Of a stretch of 64,000 nt of DNA, positions 37,363 to 46,650 are shown piece after piece. Source of the DNA: Gp1-AA133 sp964641665 (GTDB lineage: Bacteria > Acidobacteriota > Terriglobia > Terriglobales > Acidobacteriaceae). The notes below the pieces were generated by a model that did no database searches, was not told the DNA's origin, and saw only the letters and a list, made by a program, of their open reading frames with translations. Made by a program: the position numbers and the translations under genes. Location of the stretch: contig CAZXKO010000077.1 of NCBI GenBank assembly GCA_964641665.1, positions 26,306-90,305 of the forward strand, read 5' to 3'. Within the stretch, counting starts at the first letter, position 1. Every line of letters begins with the position of its first letter.

Positions 37363-37477
37363 CCAGGCCAGTTCCGACTCACCAAGGGATTTCTGTCTGA
37401 ACTTTCACTTGCAGACACGCTCTCAAGCGTGCTGTAACTGTCATTTTGCGTCTCAAAATTTTGTGAGGGTCTCTCGG

Positions 37478-37855
37478 ATGAAACGGCGGCTGCTTCTGGT
37501 CGACGACGATCAGGCGGTTCTGTTGACCCTGAAAGCGGTACTTGAGCTGAACCACTTTGACGTCGACACTGCTTTTTCCGGCGCGGAGGCCCGCAAGAAG
37601 TTGCGGACACACGAATACGAAATGGTCATCACCGACGTCAGCATGGAAACCGACGACGCCGGACTGGAAGTTTTGCGCGAGGCGCGCGCCCAGAGCTATC
37701 GCCCTGTGACCGCGATCCTCACCGCTTATCCGCTCCAGGATGCTTGGCGGAAAGACTTCGTGGAGTCCTTCCTGGTCAAGCCCATCGCTACCCGGCAGCT
37801 GGTACAGCAACTCGAAAACCTGCTAGCCCACCGTAGTCCCGAACCCGGATCCTAA
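37478..37855 (+). CDS. Single-domain response regulator
   Basis: A 125-residue receiver domain with no output domain. Acidic pocket DDD near residue 10, phosphorylation site Asp53 in MVITDVSM, and Lys101 in FLVKPIA. The ATG at 37478 (MKRRLLLVDDD) has GAGGG eight bases upstream. Stand-alone receivers pass phosphoryl groups or bind a partner. The cognate kinase is not in the neighbourhood. Its end overlaps the convergent zinc-ribbon gene by four bases. Confidence 0.85.
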   Translation: MKRRLLLVDDDQAVLLTLKAVLELNHFDVDTAFSGAEARKKLRTHEYEMVITDVSMETDDAGLEVLREARAQSYRPVTAILTAYPLQDAWRKDFVESFLVKPIATRQLVQQLENLLAHRSPEPGS

Positions 37856-38163
37856 GCGGACGCCGCCGTCTGCCGTTTCTGCATGAAACATTCCCGGCAG
37901 AACACTGGACGACCTTGCGTGGGTTTAAAGGGGACGGTTGTCTCCTTGCCACACTGCGAACAGGTGGTCCGGGTTTCGGTCTTATTAGGCACTTGCCCCG
38001 GCACGGGAGCACCCAAAACGGAAACACGTTTCGCTTTGCAGGCCTTACAGCGCTTGGGTTCGTTCTTGAACTGCTTGTCGAAAAAGAAGAGTTGTTCGCC
38101 CGCAGTGAAGATAAAGTCGGCACCGCAGTCGATACACTTGAGAACCTTGTCCTGGAATTCCAT
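37852..38163 (-). CDS. Zinc-ribbon protein with two CxxC pairs per ribbon
   Basis: A 103-residue soluble protein. The first ribbon uses CIDC and CKAC (MEFQDKVLKCIDCGADFIFTAGEQ), a pattern of the probable zinc-ribbon family zf-trcl. The second uses CSQC and CREC with the linker VPFKPTQGRPVFCREC. The two ribbons are joined by a flexible VLGAPVPGQVPN segment. Such proteins are common in Acidobacteria and Chloroflexi and may bind RNA or nucleic acid. The exact role is unknown. Confidence 0.8.
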   Translation of the reverse strand: MEFQDKVLKCIDCGADFIFTAGEQLFFFDKQFKNEPKRCKACKAKRVSVLGAPVPGQVPNKTETRTTCSQCGKETTVPFKPTQGRPVFCRECFMQKRQTAASA

Positions 38164-38424
38164 CCCTCACCCCATTCCCCGATCGCATCCCGTCGCGTGG
38201 GAACGCACGAGGCTTCCCCATGCGCGAGAGTACGCGCACAGTCGTTAGCACCCCCCCTCGAAGTTTCTACCCGGGTTCGGCCCACCTGCGGGTCACGCAG
38301 GTTTACAGCGTCTGAACAGAAACGCCAGAGGAGGACCGTGGGAGAAGTCCGGCGCTTCCGAACTCGAAACGGTTGGGGAAAAAGCAATGGGCCAGTCGCC
38401 TGGAGGGCGGCGGCCCATGGGATG

Positions 38425-38622
38425 TCAGTTTTGTTCCTTGCGAGCCTTCTTGCGGCTTCGTTCCCGTGCCAGAGCTTCCCTGACACGTTCTTTTTCGCGG
38501 GGCTTCAGGTAAAAGGAGTGGCGCTGGACCTCCTTAATGATGTCTTCCTGTTGCACCTTGCGCTTGAAGCACCGCAGCGCATTTTCGAGGGACTTTCCCT
38601 CTTGTATCCTGACTTCCGCCAA
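38425..38622 (-). CDS. rpsU: 30S ribosomal protein S21, TTG start
   Basis: A 65-residue basic protein. From a TTG at 38620-38622 it reads MAEVRIQEGKSLENALRCFKR, the normal S21 N-terminus. GGGGGTG lies about seven bases upstream. The core QQEDIIKEVQRHSFYLKPREKERV and the Lys/Arg-rich tail are typical. S21 sits near the anti-Shine-Dalgarno of 16S rRNA and helps initiation. The upstream ATG at 38685 would add 21 unrelated residues. Confidence 0.92.
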   Translation of the reverse strand: MAEVRIQEGKSLENALRCFKRKVQQEDIIKEVQRHSFYLKPREKERVREALARERSRKKARKEQN

Positions 38623-38774
38623 ACGAACTACACCCCCAAACTCGTCCCGATGGACCGGATAGTTATTGCAATATTCTGCAGGCAAGTCAAGTGGGAATCG
38701 CGGCGAGTGATTTGTAAGAGAGTGTTTACAGGCAGCTCCAGGCTTGGGGAGGGTTGGCTTCCTAGCCTCTCGTC

Positions 38775-39312
38775 CTATCCGTTAAGGCCGGTGATCTGCC
38801 CGCAGATCGTCATATGAGTTTCCCCTAGAAAATCAATCGCAGCGCGAATTGGATCATAGGCACTGGTCGCGGCTACCAGGTTCGCAGGCCGCTGGAAATA
38901 CACCGGGAAGTACTGGATTCCCAAGGTCTTGGAGTACTGTACGAAATCGGTGGCGGTGCTGGTGAACCCATCGTCGGTAATGACGACCCGCTTGTTATCC
39001 CGGTTCAGGGCATTGAAGACCTCCACCACCAGTTCGAGCTTGTACCGGGGCCGGAGGTAAAGGCGCCGAGTGAGCCGCAAGTCCGTGGTCGCGTAGTCGG
39101 GACCCAGGAACGCGTTGCAGCCCTAGCCGGGCAGGCGGTCGTTCGAGGAGTTACCGTCCTGATTCGGATCGCCGAACACCTTGACGTCGACCAGTCGTCC
39201 GCTGCCGACGGTGAGGACGCCGAAAGTTTCCAGTCGTTGAAAATCTTCGAGAGCACAGGGTAGGTCAGACTGGCCATGTAATCCAAGGAAGCTATATTGA
39301 AGCAGATCCATC
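38775..39312 (-). pseudogene. C-terminal remnant of an Oar-like TonB-dependent receptor
   Basis: Only the last 170 or so residues of an outer-membrane receptor remain. One frame gives NIASLDYMASLTYPVLSK; after a shift near 39222 the next gives FGVLTVGSGRLVD...FGDPNQDGNSSNDRLPG, typical late beta-strands. An in-frame TAG at 39123-39125 follows, then GCNAFLGPDYATTDLRLTRR...LVVEVFNALNRDN in the same frame. The C-terminal strand ends in PIRAAIDFLG rather than the normal aromatic-ended strand. A shift, a stop and a degraded end make this a genuine dead fragment and not a sequencing slip. Confidence 0.75.
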
Positions 39313-39316
39313 CCAG

Positions 39317-40969
39317 TTAGAACCGCTCTCGCCAGCTGGATTGCTCAGGCCAGTGACTGACAGCCTCCTCGGCCCAAGCCGTCGGTTTGTCCTTGTGACA
39401 GGAAGTGCAGGGATTGGGAATTCCGTACTTGTCCGTCATGGCAGGGGAAATGAAGCGGAAGGTGTGAGCATGAACAAAAGTGCCGGGAACGCCTTCCGTC
39501 TCGATCGCGGGCATGTGACAAGCAACGCAAACACTGCCGGGACTACCGTCTTTGTGGTGTGTGTGTTCTTCGAGCGTGGCCGTGCGAGGCCCATTCGGTG
39601 AGGATGGACCATGACAATCAAGGCAGATCTGGTTCGCAGGTTTTCTCAGTTGCGCGTAATTGCTCGTGCCATGCACATCATGGCAGGAAGAACACGTGAT
39701 TCCGTGCCGGTACATGACGCTCTGCACAAAGTCGTTGCCCTGCATGCGATTCTTGTGCGCGGTGCAGTCTGGGAAGTAGTAAAAGCTTGTCTGCCCGAGC
39801 GTGCAGTCCTCGAGCTTCCAGAAGTCTTGCAGACGTAACCCCACGTGGTAGCCAACCGGCCAATCGTAGTATCGGCCCTCGATCGGATTAGTCAGAGGCT
39901 GTCCCTGCGAGTGGCACTGGGCGCAGGTATCGGTTTCGGCAGCCGCGTCCATCTGATCCGGGTTAAGAATATTGCCGCGCGAAGGATGCGCGATATGCTC
40001 GCTGCCCGGCCCGTGGCAACGCTCGCAGCCGACGTTCCACTCCGCCACCTGCTTGCTGCGAATGTTGTAATCCACCGAATGACAGCCGTCGCACGTCGGG
40101 CCGGTAGGACGCTGCATGTTGTCCGGCGGATACACCGCCCCCCACCAGTCGCCGCCCTTCACAGGAACCATGTAGGGACGCCACGCATGATTCGCCACGT
40201 CCCACTGCGCCGGGAAGGGAAAGTAGTCGTCTCCGATTTTGGTGAAATACCGCTGCTTCCAGAGGCTTCCGTACACGAACGCAACCTGATCCTTGGAGAA
40301 CTTCGCGACCGTGTTGTTTGCGAGGTCGGGGATGAAGGCATCGGGATATGCGCGCGGATCACGCACAACGTTCGCCATGGGCGTTTTCTTCCAGCGCGCA
40401 TAGATCTCCGCGTGGCATTCTGCACAGGATTGCGAGCCCACGTGGTGCGCGGAAGCGGTCGTCGCTGCCTCTTGCGCCTTTTCTTGCTTGCCAAGTGGAC
40501 GCAGACTGCGAATATAAAGAACCAGCTTCCAACTGTCGCCCGACGATTCCCCGTGCCGGTTGCCCCAGGCAGGCATTCCAGTCAACTGGACTCCATTTGC
40601 GATGATGTAATGAATTTCGCCGTCGCTGAGATCCTGTGTGGATGCGGCTCGCAAGTCCGGCACCCGGGGATAGAGATTCAGGCCCAACGCCGCCTTCCCG
40701 CTGCCATCGATGCCGTGACAGGTAGCGCATTGGGTCAGAAACAATGTGCGGCCCTGCTGTAGGAGCTCAGGAGTTGCCCCAAACGGAATTTTCTGGCTGC
40801 GTTCGTGACGAGGGATGGCCAGGTTCCGCGCGGTTCTGGCCAAAGCCGCTTCCCATGCCGGAGGCGTTGCCGAAGCGCGGAACCCTCGCCAAATCAAAAG
40901 GGCCCCGCCAATCGCTCCGATGACCACAATGATGACGAGCGCTGCCAGGAGCGCCTTCCAGATCTTCAT
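39317..40969 (-). CDS. Nine-heme cytochrome c
   Basis: A 550-residue exported or anchored electron-transfer protein. The N-terminal membrane segment is LLAALVIIVVIGAIGGALLIW. A monoheme cytochrome c domain with CATCH comes first (about residues 60-165). A multiheme part follows with CAECH, CDGCH, CERCH, CAQCH, CSSCH, CLDCH, CVACH and CTSCH, nine CxxCH sites in all. The central part (SCAECHAEIYARWKKTPMANV) is like cytochrome c554/NapC-type multiheme proteins. It probably carries electrons in the periplasm; donor and acceptor are not known. It ends five bases before the dead TonB receptor. Confidence 0.9.
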   Translation of the reverse strand: MKIWKALLAALVIIVVIGAIGGALLIWRGFRASATPPAWEAALARTARNLAIPRHERSQKIPFGATPELLQQGRTLFLTQCATCHGIDGSGKAALGLNLYPRVPDLRAASTQDLSDGEIHYIIANGVQLTGMPAWGNRHGESSGDSWKLVLYIRSLRPLGKQEKAQEAATTASAHHVGSQSCAECHAEIYARWKKTPMANVVRDPRAYPDAFIPDLANNTVAKFSKDQVAFVYGSLWKQRYFTKIGDDYFPFPAQWDVANHAWRPYMVPVKGGDWWGAVYPPDNMQRPTGPTCDGCHSVDYNIRSKQVAEWNVGCERCHGPGSEHIAHPSRGNILNPDQMDAAAETDTCAQCHSQGQPLTNPIEGRYYDWPVGYHVGLRLQDFWKLEDCTLGQTSFYYFPDCTAHKNRMQGNDFVQSVMYRHGITCSSCHDVHGTSNYAQLRKPANQICLDCHGPSSPNGPRTATLEEHTHHKDGSPGSVCVACHMPAIETEGVPGTFVHAHTFRFISPAMTDKYGIPNPCTSCHKDKPTAWAEEAVSHWPEQSSWRERF

Positions 40970-41189
40970 TCTCGCTTACTTCCAGTGGAATTAGGGTGAA
41001 GCCGCTTCTTGCATGAATATTGTCGGCGATTGTACCGAAAGGAGCGCCAAACTCAGAAGCCACGGATGCGCCAAACTGAGGTGGTCGAATGCTCACGTCG
41101 CGGATGAGGTGCACTCTCGGCTGGAACGTTTCGAGGCACTATGGGCTGTGCACCAAGCCCGAGACGGGCAATCCCAGTCTGGACTGCCT

Positions 41190-41612
41190 CTACTTCAAAA
41201 TTGGCGTCTGCTTGAAATTCACTCTGTGCTTCCGTCCGATCCTGCACATTACGTCTTCCAGAACCTTGGGCAGCAGATTCACTCCCTTGTCCGGCATGAT
41301 GTCATTTTTTTCCAGGTAATCGTCGGCGCCTTCCGCGATGAGCTGCTCCCGGTTCTTTCCCGATAGTCCGCTGAGGACTACGACCGGGATGTCAGCCGTC
41401 TCGGCCATGCGCCTGAGGCGGCGCAGCACTTCGAGCCCGCTGATTCGTGGCAACAGTAGATCAAGCAGGATGACGTCGGGAAACTCTTCACGCGCCCGCT
41501 GTAGCGTCTCCTCCCCGTCCTCTGCGCAAAGGACCTCATAGCCGGCCCGTTGCAGGGCGCGCTCGTTCTCCAGCCGGAGGCTACGGCTGTCTTCCACCAG
41601 TAAAATCTTCAC
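41190..41612 (-). CDS. Single-domain response regulator
   Basis: A 140-residue receiver protein. Asp51 in VILLDLLLP is the phosphorylation site; ED at 7-8 forms the acidic pocket; Lys103 follows DDYLEK. The usual Thr is Ser in VVLSGLSGK. A short tail after the domain has no known output fold. It lies 74 bases downstream of the GGDEF gene on the same strand, so it could act with it. Confidence 0.85.
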   Translation of the reverse strand: MKILLVEDSRSLRLENERALQRAGYEVLCAEDGEETLQRAREEFPDVILLDLLLPRISGLEVLRRLRRMAETADIPVVVLSGLSGKNREQLIAEGADDYLEKNDIMPDKGVNLLPKVLEDVMCRIGRKHRVNFKQTPILK

Positions 41613-41686
41613 GGCTGATAACCCCCCTCTTGCCTATGGGCGGCGCGCCGGAAGACTTGAGAGCCTCGCAGGCGAGGAGACTGTGC

Positions 41687-43166
41687 TCAACTTGGGACAA
41701 GGCCGCCCGCAGGCGACGTTTCGGGAACATGCCAATGCCAACACCCGCGGCCTGCGCGCTTGGCTTCGTAGAGGGCCATATCGGCTGCCTTGTATACCGC
41801 CTGCCAGCTCGCGCCGTGATCGGGAAAAAGCGACACCCCGATGCTGGCGCTCGTGTTCAAGGTGGAATCATGAAAGGAGATCGGTTCGCGCAGCTTCTCG
41901 ACGAGGCGTTTGCACACTTGGTCGATGTCGCCCGGCTCGCGAGTCTCGGCCAACAGGATGGCAAATTCGTCGCCACCCATGCGCGCCACTACGTCACCGT
42001 CGCGCACCGCCGTCGTGAGGCGGCAGGCGGTTTCCACCAGCACCGCGTCTCCTGCGTCGTGGCCAAGGCTGTCGTTGATGTCCTTGAAGCGATCAAGGTC
42101 GAGGATCAACAACGCGAAACCGTCGCCCTTACGCCGCGCCGCCACACCACAGGCGCCAAAGCGTTCCTGCAGCGGCCGCCGGTTGGGCAAGCCGGTAAGG
42201 GGATCGAAGAACGCTGCTTTTTCCAACTGCTGCTGGCTCTCGCGCAACTGGGCGGTCCGCTCCTCGACTCGCTCTTCGGAGGTCGAGGTTTAGCTTCCGC
42301 AAGGCCTGCTCACTGGCGGCCCCACCCAGCAGCAACACCGACGCCCCGAACCCATTCGCCATTTGGGCAAATATGGCCAGCATGCCCCCTCGCGGGACGC
42401 CGGAGAACGGACCGTACCCCTCCAAAGTCCCGGCCATGGTCGCCCCCATCACTAGCACCAGCATGGGATAGGCAATCTCCAGCGACAGCCGCACCGCCAT
42501 CCACAGCAGCGGCGACAGAATCAGAAAGCTTGCCCTTGCGTCCGCCGCCAGAATCCCGGTCGTTCCAAATAGAAGATAGACGACCGACAGAACCGACAGC
42601 GCCGTGCTGACGCCGAAGTTACTCGACCGTTCCGACCTCGCCAGCAGAAACAGTGGCGCCAGCAGCAGGCAACCGCCCGCGTCCGACAACGTCCACTCGA
42701 ACCACCGGGTCGGCAGGGCGCGCAGCGGCGCCGATGTCTGCGCCCAGATCGTGGTGGCGCCCATCGTTGCCGCAATCATGCCATCCACAAGAGCGCCCAG
42801 GCCGAAGAACAGCACTTCGATGACTCGCGCGAACGGCTCCTCCTTGCGGATCCTGGCGCGCACCAGTTCCTCTGCCAGGATCGGGGCGATGGTGTTGCCC
42901 AGAGACAGGACTGCCGCCCGCGCAGCCGGCTCGCCAAAGCTGACCGTGTTCGTCAGCATGGCACCCAGGAAAATGCCGGGCCAACTCCAGCGGCCCACCG
43001 CTAGGGCCACAAACAAGGCGATCCCTGCCGGCAGCCAGATCGCCGCCGGCCACATCTGGTACTGGGTGAAATACCACCGCACCAGCGTCGCCGATCCCCA
43101 ATACGCCGCCGCGGCCAGCAGGTTCTGCGCGAACAACCGCGGGCCAAGGGTTGCCCCTGCCCCCAT
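41687..43166 (-). pseudogene. MASE1-GGDEF diguanylate cyclase, frameshifted
   Basis: Membrane sensor and c-di-GMP synthase in two frames. The first frame (from 43166, MGAGATLGPRLFAQN) holds an eight-segment MASE1-type sensor with YWGSATLVRWYFTQYQMWPAAIWLPAGI. It leads into KLNLDL. The next frame continues EERVEERTAQLRESQQQ, then FFDPLTGLPNRR and MGGDEF with the active-site loop intact, and ends YEAKRAGR. Removing one C or G near 42280 restores a single protein of about 490 residues. The GGDEF half alone would have no signal sensor. The ATG at 43265 adds an unlikely polar extension. Confidence 0.82.
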
Positions 43167-43367
43167 TTTGCAGGCTTTAGCACGTACGAGAGTGCTCTCA
43201 AGACACCAATGCCGGGCGCCGGCATGACGATACGGCCCTTGGCGCGGTTCGGCATGGCATTTCAAGCCCCGGCGGCGTGCTCCCCGCAGTCAGGCGTATC
43301 CCCGCCATCGGCATGAACGGAGCAAAACTTTAGACCCGGCGCACGCCAACCCCAACCCGGAGCCTAT

Positions 43368-43388
43368 AAGAGAAGCAAAGATTCTCTT
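43368..43388. promoter_or_regulatory. Inverted repeat in a divergent promoter region
   Basis: AAGAGAA and TTCTCTT form a perfect 7-bp inverted repeat around GCAAAGA, between the MASE1-GGDEF gene and the lycopene-cyclase-like gene. CTATAAG overlaps its left end. Such a symmetric site may bind a dimeric regulator. Confidence 0.3.
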
Positions 43389-43444
43389 AGATTCTGTGAC
43401 AAACTCGACTCGTCCGACTAAGCCGAGTTTCCCGGAGTCATGCC

Positions 43445-44398
43445 ATGTCCTCCTCTCCCACGCGTTCCGTTTCTCCGCGCCTGGCTGGCTGGATCGTCTT
43501 CACTATGCTCGCCATGGTTGCCGCCCCTGCCGCTATTACTCTGCACGAGGTCCGCGCGCCCGCCATCCTCACCGTTCCTCCCGATCCCACCCCGCACGGT
43601 TACACCTGGAGCCTGCTCCTGTTCATCATTCCAATCGCCGTGATCGCGGGATGGTTCCTGCCGTCGGAAGGGCTAGACATCCCGCAGCGTGCCTTCTGGC
43701 GCACGATTCGCGTCCTGGTTCCCGCCGGGTTTGCGCTCGACTTCTTCTTCGCCCACAGGTTCTTTTCTTTTCCGAACCCGGCCGCCACTTTGGGGATTGG
43801 CGCGTGGGCGCTGCACGGCCCCGTGCCCATCGAAGAGTACGTCTTCTACTTCACCGGGTTCATCACGATTCTCCTCATCTATATCTGGCTCGACGAATTC
43901 TGGCTCGCCGCCTACAACCTCCCCGACTATCCCGGCGAAGCCCGCCAGATTCGACGCCTGCTGCAATTCCACCCTTCGTCTGCCGTGCTCGGCGGGGCCG
44001 CGATTGCCGCCGCAGTCGTGTATAAGAGACTGTTCTCCAGCACTCCCCAGGGTCTGCCGGAATACTTCACCGTTCTGGTGCTCGGAGGCCTTGTACCCTC
44101 CGCCAGTTTCTTCCCCGTCGTTCGTCCCTTCATCAACTGGCGCGCCCTCAGCCTGACGCTCTTCATCATTCTTCTGGTGAGCCTTTTCTGGGAAGCGACA
44201 CTGGCGATCCCTTACGGTTGGTGGGGCTACCGGCCGGAGCGAATGACGGGGATCTCGATTCGCGCCTGGTCGGGATTGCCCTTCGAAGCGGTCCTGGTCT
44301 GGATGGCGGTCACGTATGCGACCGTGATCCTTTTCGAAGCGTGCAAACTCTGGCAGGCGTCCGGCCGCACTTTCCGCGAAGCATTCTTGGGCGCTTAG
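43445..44398 (+). CDS. Fused lycopene cyclase-like (CrtYcd-type) membrane protein
   Basis: A 317-residue protein with about eight membrane segments. Two halves each show a lycopene cyclase domain pattern: FPNPAATLGIGAW...PIEEYVF (128-134) in the first, and YRPERMTGISI...GLPFEAV in the second. In CrtYc/CrtYd and fungal CarRA proteins, such domains cyclise lycopene to beta-carotene and the PxE(E/D) motif is essential. The second motif reads PFEA, so one acidic residue is missing. No other carotenoid gene is nearby. The ATG has CGGAG seven bases upstream. Family call is by eye; a cyclase activity is inference. Confidence 0.6.
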   Translation: MSSSPTRSVSPRLAGWIVFTMLAMVAAPAAITLHEVRAPAILTVPPDPTPHGYTWSLLLFIIPIAVIAGWFLPSEGLDIPQRAFWRTIRVLVPAGFALDFFFAHRFFSFPNPAATLGIGAWALHGPVPIEEYVFYFTGFITILLIYIWLDEFWLAAYNLPDYPGEARQIRRLLQFHPSSAVLGGAAIAAAVVYKRLFSSTPQGLPEYFTVLVLGGLVPSASFFPVVRPFINWRALSLTLFIILLVSLFWEATLAIPYGWWGYRPERMTGISIRAWSGLPFEAVLVWMAVTYATVILFEACKLWQASGRTFREAFLGA

Positions 44399-44505
44399 AT
44401 TAGGTCGGTCTCCGCCTTTTCCTTTTGCCCAAGCGTCATTACTATGGCACCAGCCCTTCCATCCGCCCGTTATCAGGATGGCAGACACCGGGAGAGAGAT
44501 TGCCT

Positions 44506-45288
44506 TTGTCCCAGCCCCCGCTCTTGGATCTCCAGAATGTCCGCGTCATGCGCGGGTCGAATGTGGTTCTGAAAGACCTCACCCTGCAGATTCATGCCGA
44601 CGAGAAAGTAGCCATCCTCGGCCCCAACGGGTGCGGCAAGTCCACCCTGGTGAAGACCATCACGCGTGAGTGCTATCCGGTGGTCCGTGAAAATTCCCGC
44701 ATGACCATCCTGGGAGAAGAACGCTGGAACGTTTTCGACCTTCGCAGCCTGCTGGGCATCGTCTCGAATGACCTGATGTCGTTCCTGACCACCGACGCAA
44801 CTGGCCTTGACGTCGTGCTCTCGGGGTTCTTCAGCAGCGCTGCTGTTCTGCCGCATCACCGTGTCAACTCAACCCAGGAATCGGCCGCCAGGGCGGCGCT
44901 GGCGCAGTTGGAGGTCGAGCATCTGGCCGAGCGCTCCGTGTGCGAAATGTCCTCAGGAGAGGCCAAGCGGGTGCTCATCGCCCGCGCCCTGGTGCACACT
45001 CCCAAAACCTTGCTCTTCGACGAGCCCAGCAACTCGCTCGACTTCACGGCGCACGCCTCCCTCCGCCAGTCGATGCGCTCCCTGGCCGCTTCCGGCATCG
45101 GGATTATTCTGGTGACCCACGACCTCTCCGACATCATTCCCGAAATCACCCGCGTCCTGCTGATGAGAAGCGGCCAGATGCTGGCGGATGGTCCGAAGGA
45201 AGCGATGCTCCAACCCGAGTGCCTCTCGCCGCTGTTCGGGACCGAAGTTAGGATCGAGCGCCGCGACGGCTACTTCCACTTGTGGTAA
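44506..45288 (+). CDS. ABC transporter ATP-binding protein
   Basis: A stand-alone nucleotide-binding subunit of 260 residues. Walker A is GPNGCGKST, the signature segment is EMSSGEAKRVLIARAL, Walker B is TLLFDEPS and the switch His is in LVTHDL. The signature reads MSSGE in place of LSGGQ, as in some FbpC/YbbA-like ABC proteins. No permease follows, so the partner is elsewhere or it is a soluble ABC protein. The TTG at 44506 with GGAGAG nine bases upstream is the likely start; TTGs at 44425 and 44500 are alternatives. Confidence 0.85.
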   Translation: MSQPPLLDLQNVRVMRGSNVVLKDLTLQIHADEKVAILGPNGCGKSTLVKTITRECYPVVRENSRMTILGEERWNVFDLRSLLGIVSNDLMSFLTTDATGLDVVLSGFFSSAAVLPHHRVNSTQESAARAALAQLEVEHLAERSVCEMSSGEAKRVLIARALVHTPKTLLFDEPSNSLDFTAHASLRQSMRSLAASGIGIILVTHDLSDIIPEITRVLLMRSGQMLADGPKEAMLQPECLSPLFGTEVRIERRDGYFHLW

Positions 45289-45402
45289 GGACGGCCGGGC
45301 GACATTCCGTTGCGCCCAGGGTTTGGTTACAATGGCGCACGGTTGCGCCCCCGTATCAACCGTCGTTTGCATCCAACCTGGCATTGAGTCTGGAGGCTGC
45401 CG

Positions 45403-46251
45403 ATGAAAACCCGAGTCGCGCTCTTGAGCGTCCTGCTGGCCTGTTCCGCCTGGAGCCAGCAGATTTCGCACCGGCTCACCAACCAGGACATCATCGATAT
45501 GACCGGCCTCGGCCTGTCCGACGACATCATCATCACCAAGATTCGCAGCGCAGCCCGTCCGGAGGATCTCAGCTTCGACACCAGCGTCGCGGGTCTCAGA
45601 GTCCTGAAGGCGGCGAACGTTTCAGAAGCGGTCATCAAGGTCATGATCAACCCCGCTCCGGCGCCACCGCCCGCGGCCGCTGCGGCGAATGCCGCCAGCG
45701 CACCCGCGCCCGCGGACCCCAACCTTCCGCCCACGGAGGTGGGTGTGTACTGGAAAGATGGCTATACGTTCGTGCGCGTGGAAGGCGAGATTCTAAGCCA
45801 GGCGAAAGTGGGAGGGCGGGCCGGCAGCTACTTCACCTACGGCCTGCGCTCCCAACATTGGGACGCTTACATCAACAATCCGACGTCGAAGAACCGTGTC
45901 AGAGACCGACACCCGATGTTCTATTTTTATGTCCCCGACGGGGCCAGCGCCTCCGATTTCCTCCTGATCAAACTGGAGACGAAAGGAAACCGCCGCGAGT
46001 TCCAGATCGGCTCCTTCGGCGGCGTAACGGCAGGGAAGTCGGGCGTGAAGCGCGACAAGGAAGTCGAGTTCAAGTCCGAGCACGTGGCCATGCGCACCTA
46101 CCGGATCACCCTCAACGCTGATCTCAAGCCAGGAGAGTACGCGTTCTTTATGGGCACCGGTCAGCAAGCGATGATGTCCAATAGTACAGTCGCCAGTTCT
46201 TCCGGAGGCGCGGCCGCCGGGCGAATCTACGATTTCACCGTGCCCGACTAG
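45403..46251 (+). CDS. Exported protein of unknown function
   Basis: A 282-residue protein. Signal peptide MKTRVALLSVLLACSAWS; GGAGG six bases before the ATG. The mature N-terminus (RLTNQDIIDMTGLGLSDDIIITKIRS ... VLKAANVSEAVIKVMI) is a helical module I have seen in acidobacterial exported proteins. A Pro/Ala-rich linker (about 85-110) leads to a beta-rich domain. No enzyme motif. It lies after the ABC ATPase and before DUF2277 on the same strand. Confidence 0.72.
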   Translation: MKTRVALLSVLLACSAWSQQISHRLTNQDIIDMTGLGLSDDIIITKIRSAARPEDLSFDTSVAGLRVLKAANVSEAVIKVMINPAPAPPPAAAAANAASAPAPADPNLPPTEVGVYWKDGYTFVRVEGEILSQAKVGGRAGSYFTYGLRSQHWDAYINNPTSKNRVRDRHPMFYFYVPDGASASDFLLIKLETKGNRREFQIGSFGGVTAGKSGVKRDKEVEFKSEHVAMRTYRITLNADLKPGEYAFFMGTGQQAMMSNSTVASSSGGAAAGRIYDFTVPD

Positions 46252-46274
46252 TTCGGCTGGCTTCAGAGGTCAAC

Positions 46275-46544
46275 ATGTGCCGAAACATCAGAATTCTTTT
46301 CAACTTCGATCCACCCGTCACCGACGAAGAGATTCGCGCTGCTTCGCTCCAGTTTGTGCGCAAGATTAGCGGTTTCAACAAGCCCTCGAAGGCCAATGAA
46401 GCGGCGTTCCACGCGGCCATCGAGGAAATCGCCGCCATTTCCAGCCGCCTTCTGCATTCGCTCGAAACCACGGCGCCCCCGAAGAACCGCGAAGAAGAGG
46501 CAGCGAAAGCCAAGGCGCGCGCCGCCGAGCGGTTCGGAACCTAG
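46275..46544 (+). CDS. DUF2277 family protein
   Basis: An 89-residue cytosolic protein with the family start MCRNIRILFNFDPPVTDEEI and the core AASLQFVRKISGFNKPS. The C-terminal half is a charged helix. The role is unknown. It starts 23 bases after the preceding stop and is followed by a strong terminator. Confidence 0.9.
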   Translation: MCRNIRILFNFDPPVTDEEIRAASLQFVRKISGFNKPSKANEAAFHAAIEEIAAISSRLLHSLETTAPPKNREEEAAKAKARAAERFGT

Positions 46545-46602
46545 TGCGCCCACCCGTCTCTGAAAAAACAAAGTCGGAGATCCGTCGTCCCGCAAGAAAA
46601 CA

Positions 46603-46638
46603 GGGCAGCCTCTCGGTTTAGAGACTGCCCCTTTTCTT
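46603..46638. terminator. Bidirectional rho-independent terminator
   Basis: GGGCAG-C-CTCT pairs with AGAG-A-CTGCCC around a short CGGTTT loop, followed by CTTTTCTTT on the plus strand and by TGTTTTCTTG on the minus strand. It sits between the convergent DUF2277 and DUF2911 genes and can stop both. Confidence 0.85.
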
Positions 46639-46650
46639 TGCGATACCGAG

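Noticed and set aside
36571..37437. Long plus-strand frame of 288 codons
   Set aside because: It is the antisense shadow of mtaB, whose motifs and cysteines are on the minus strand.
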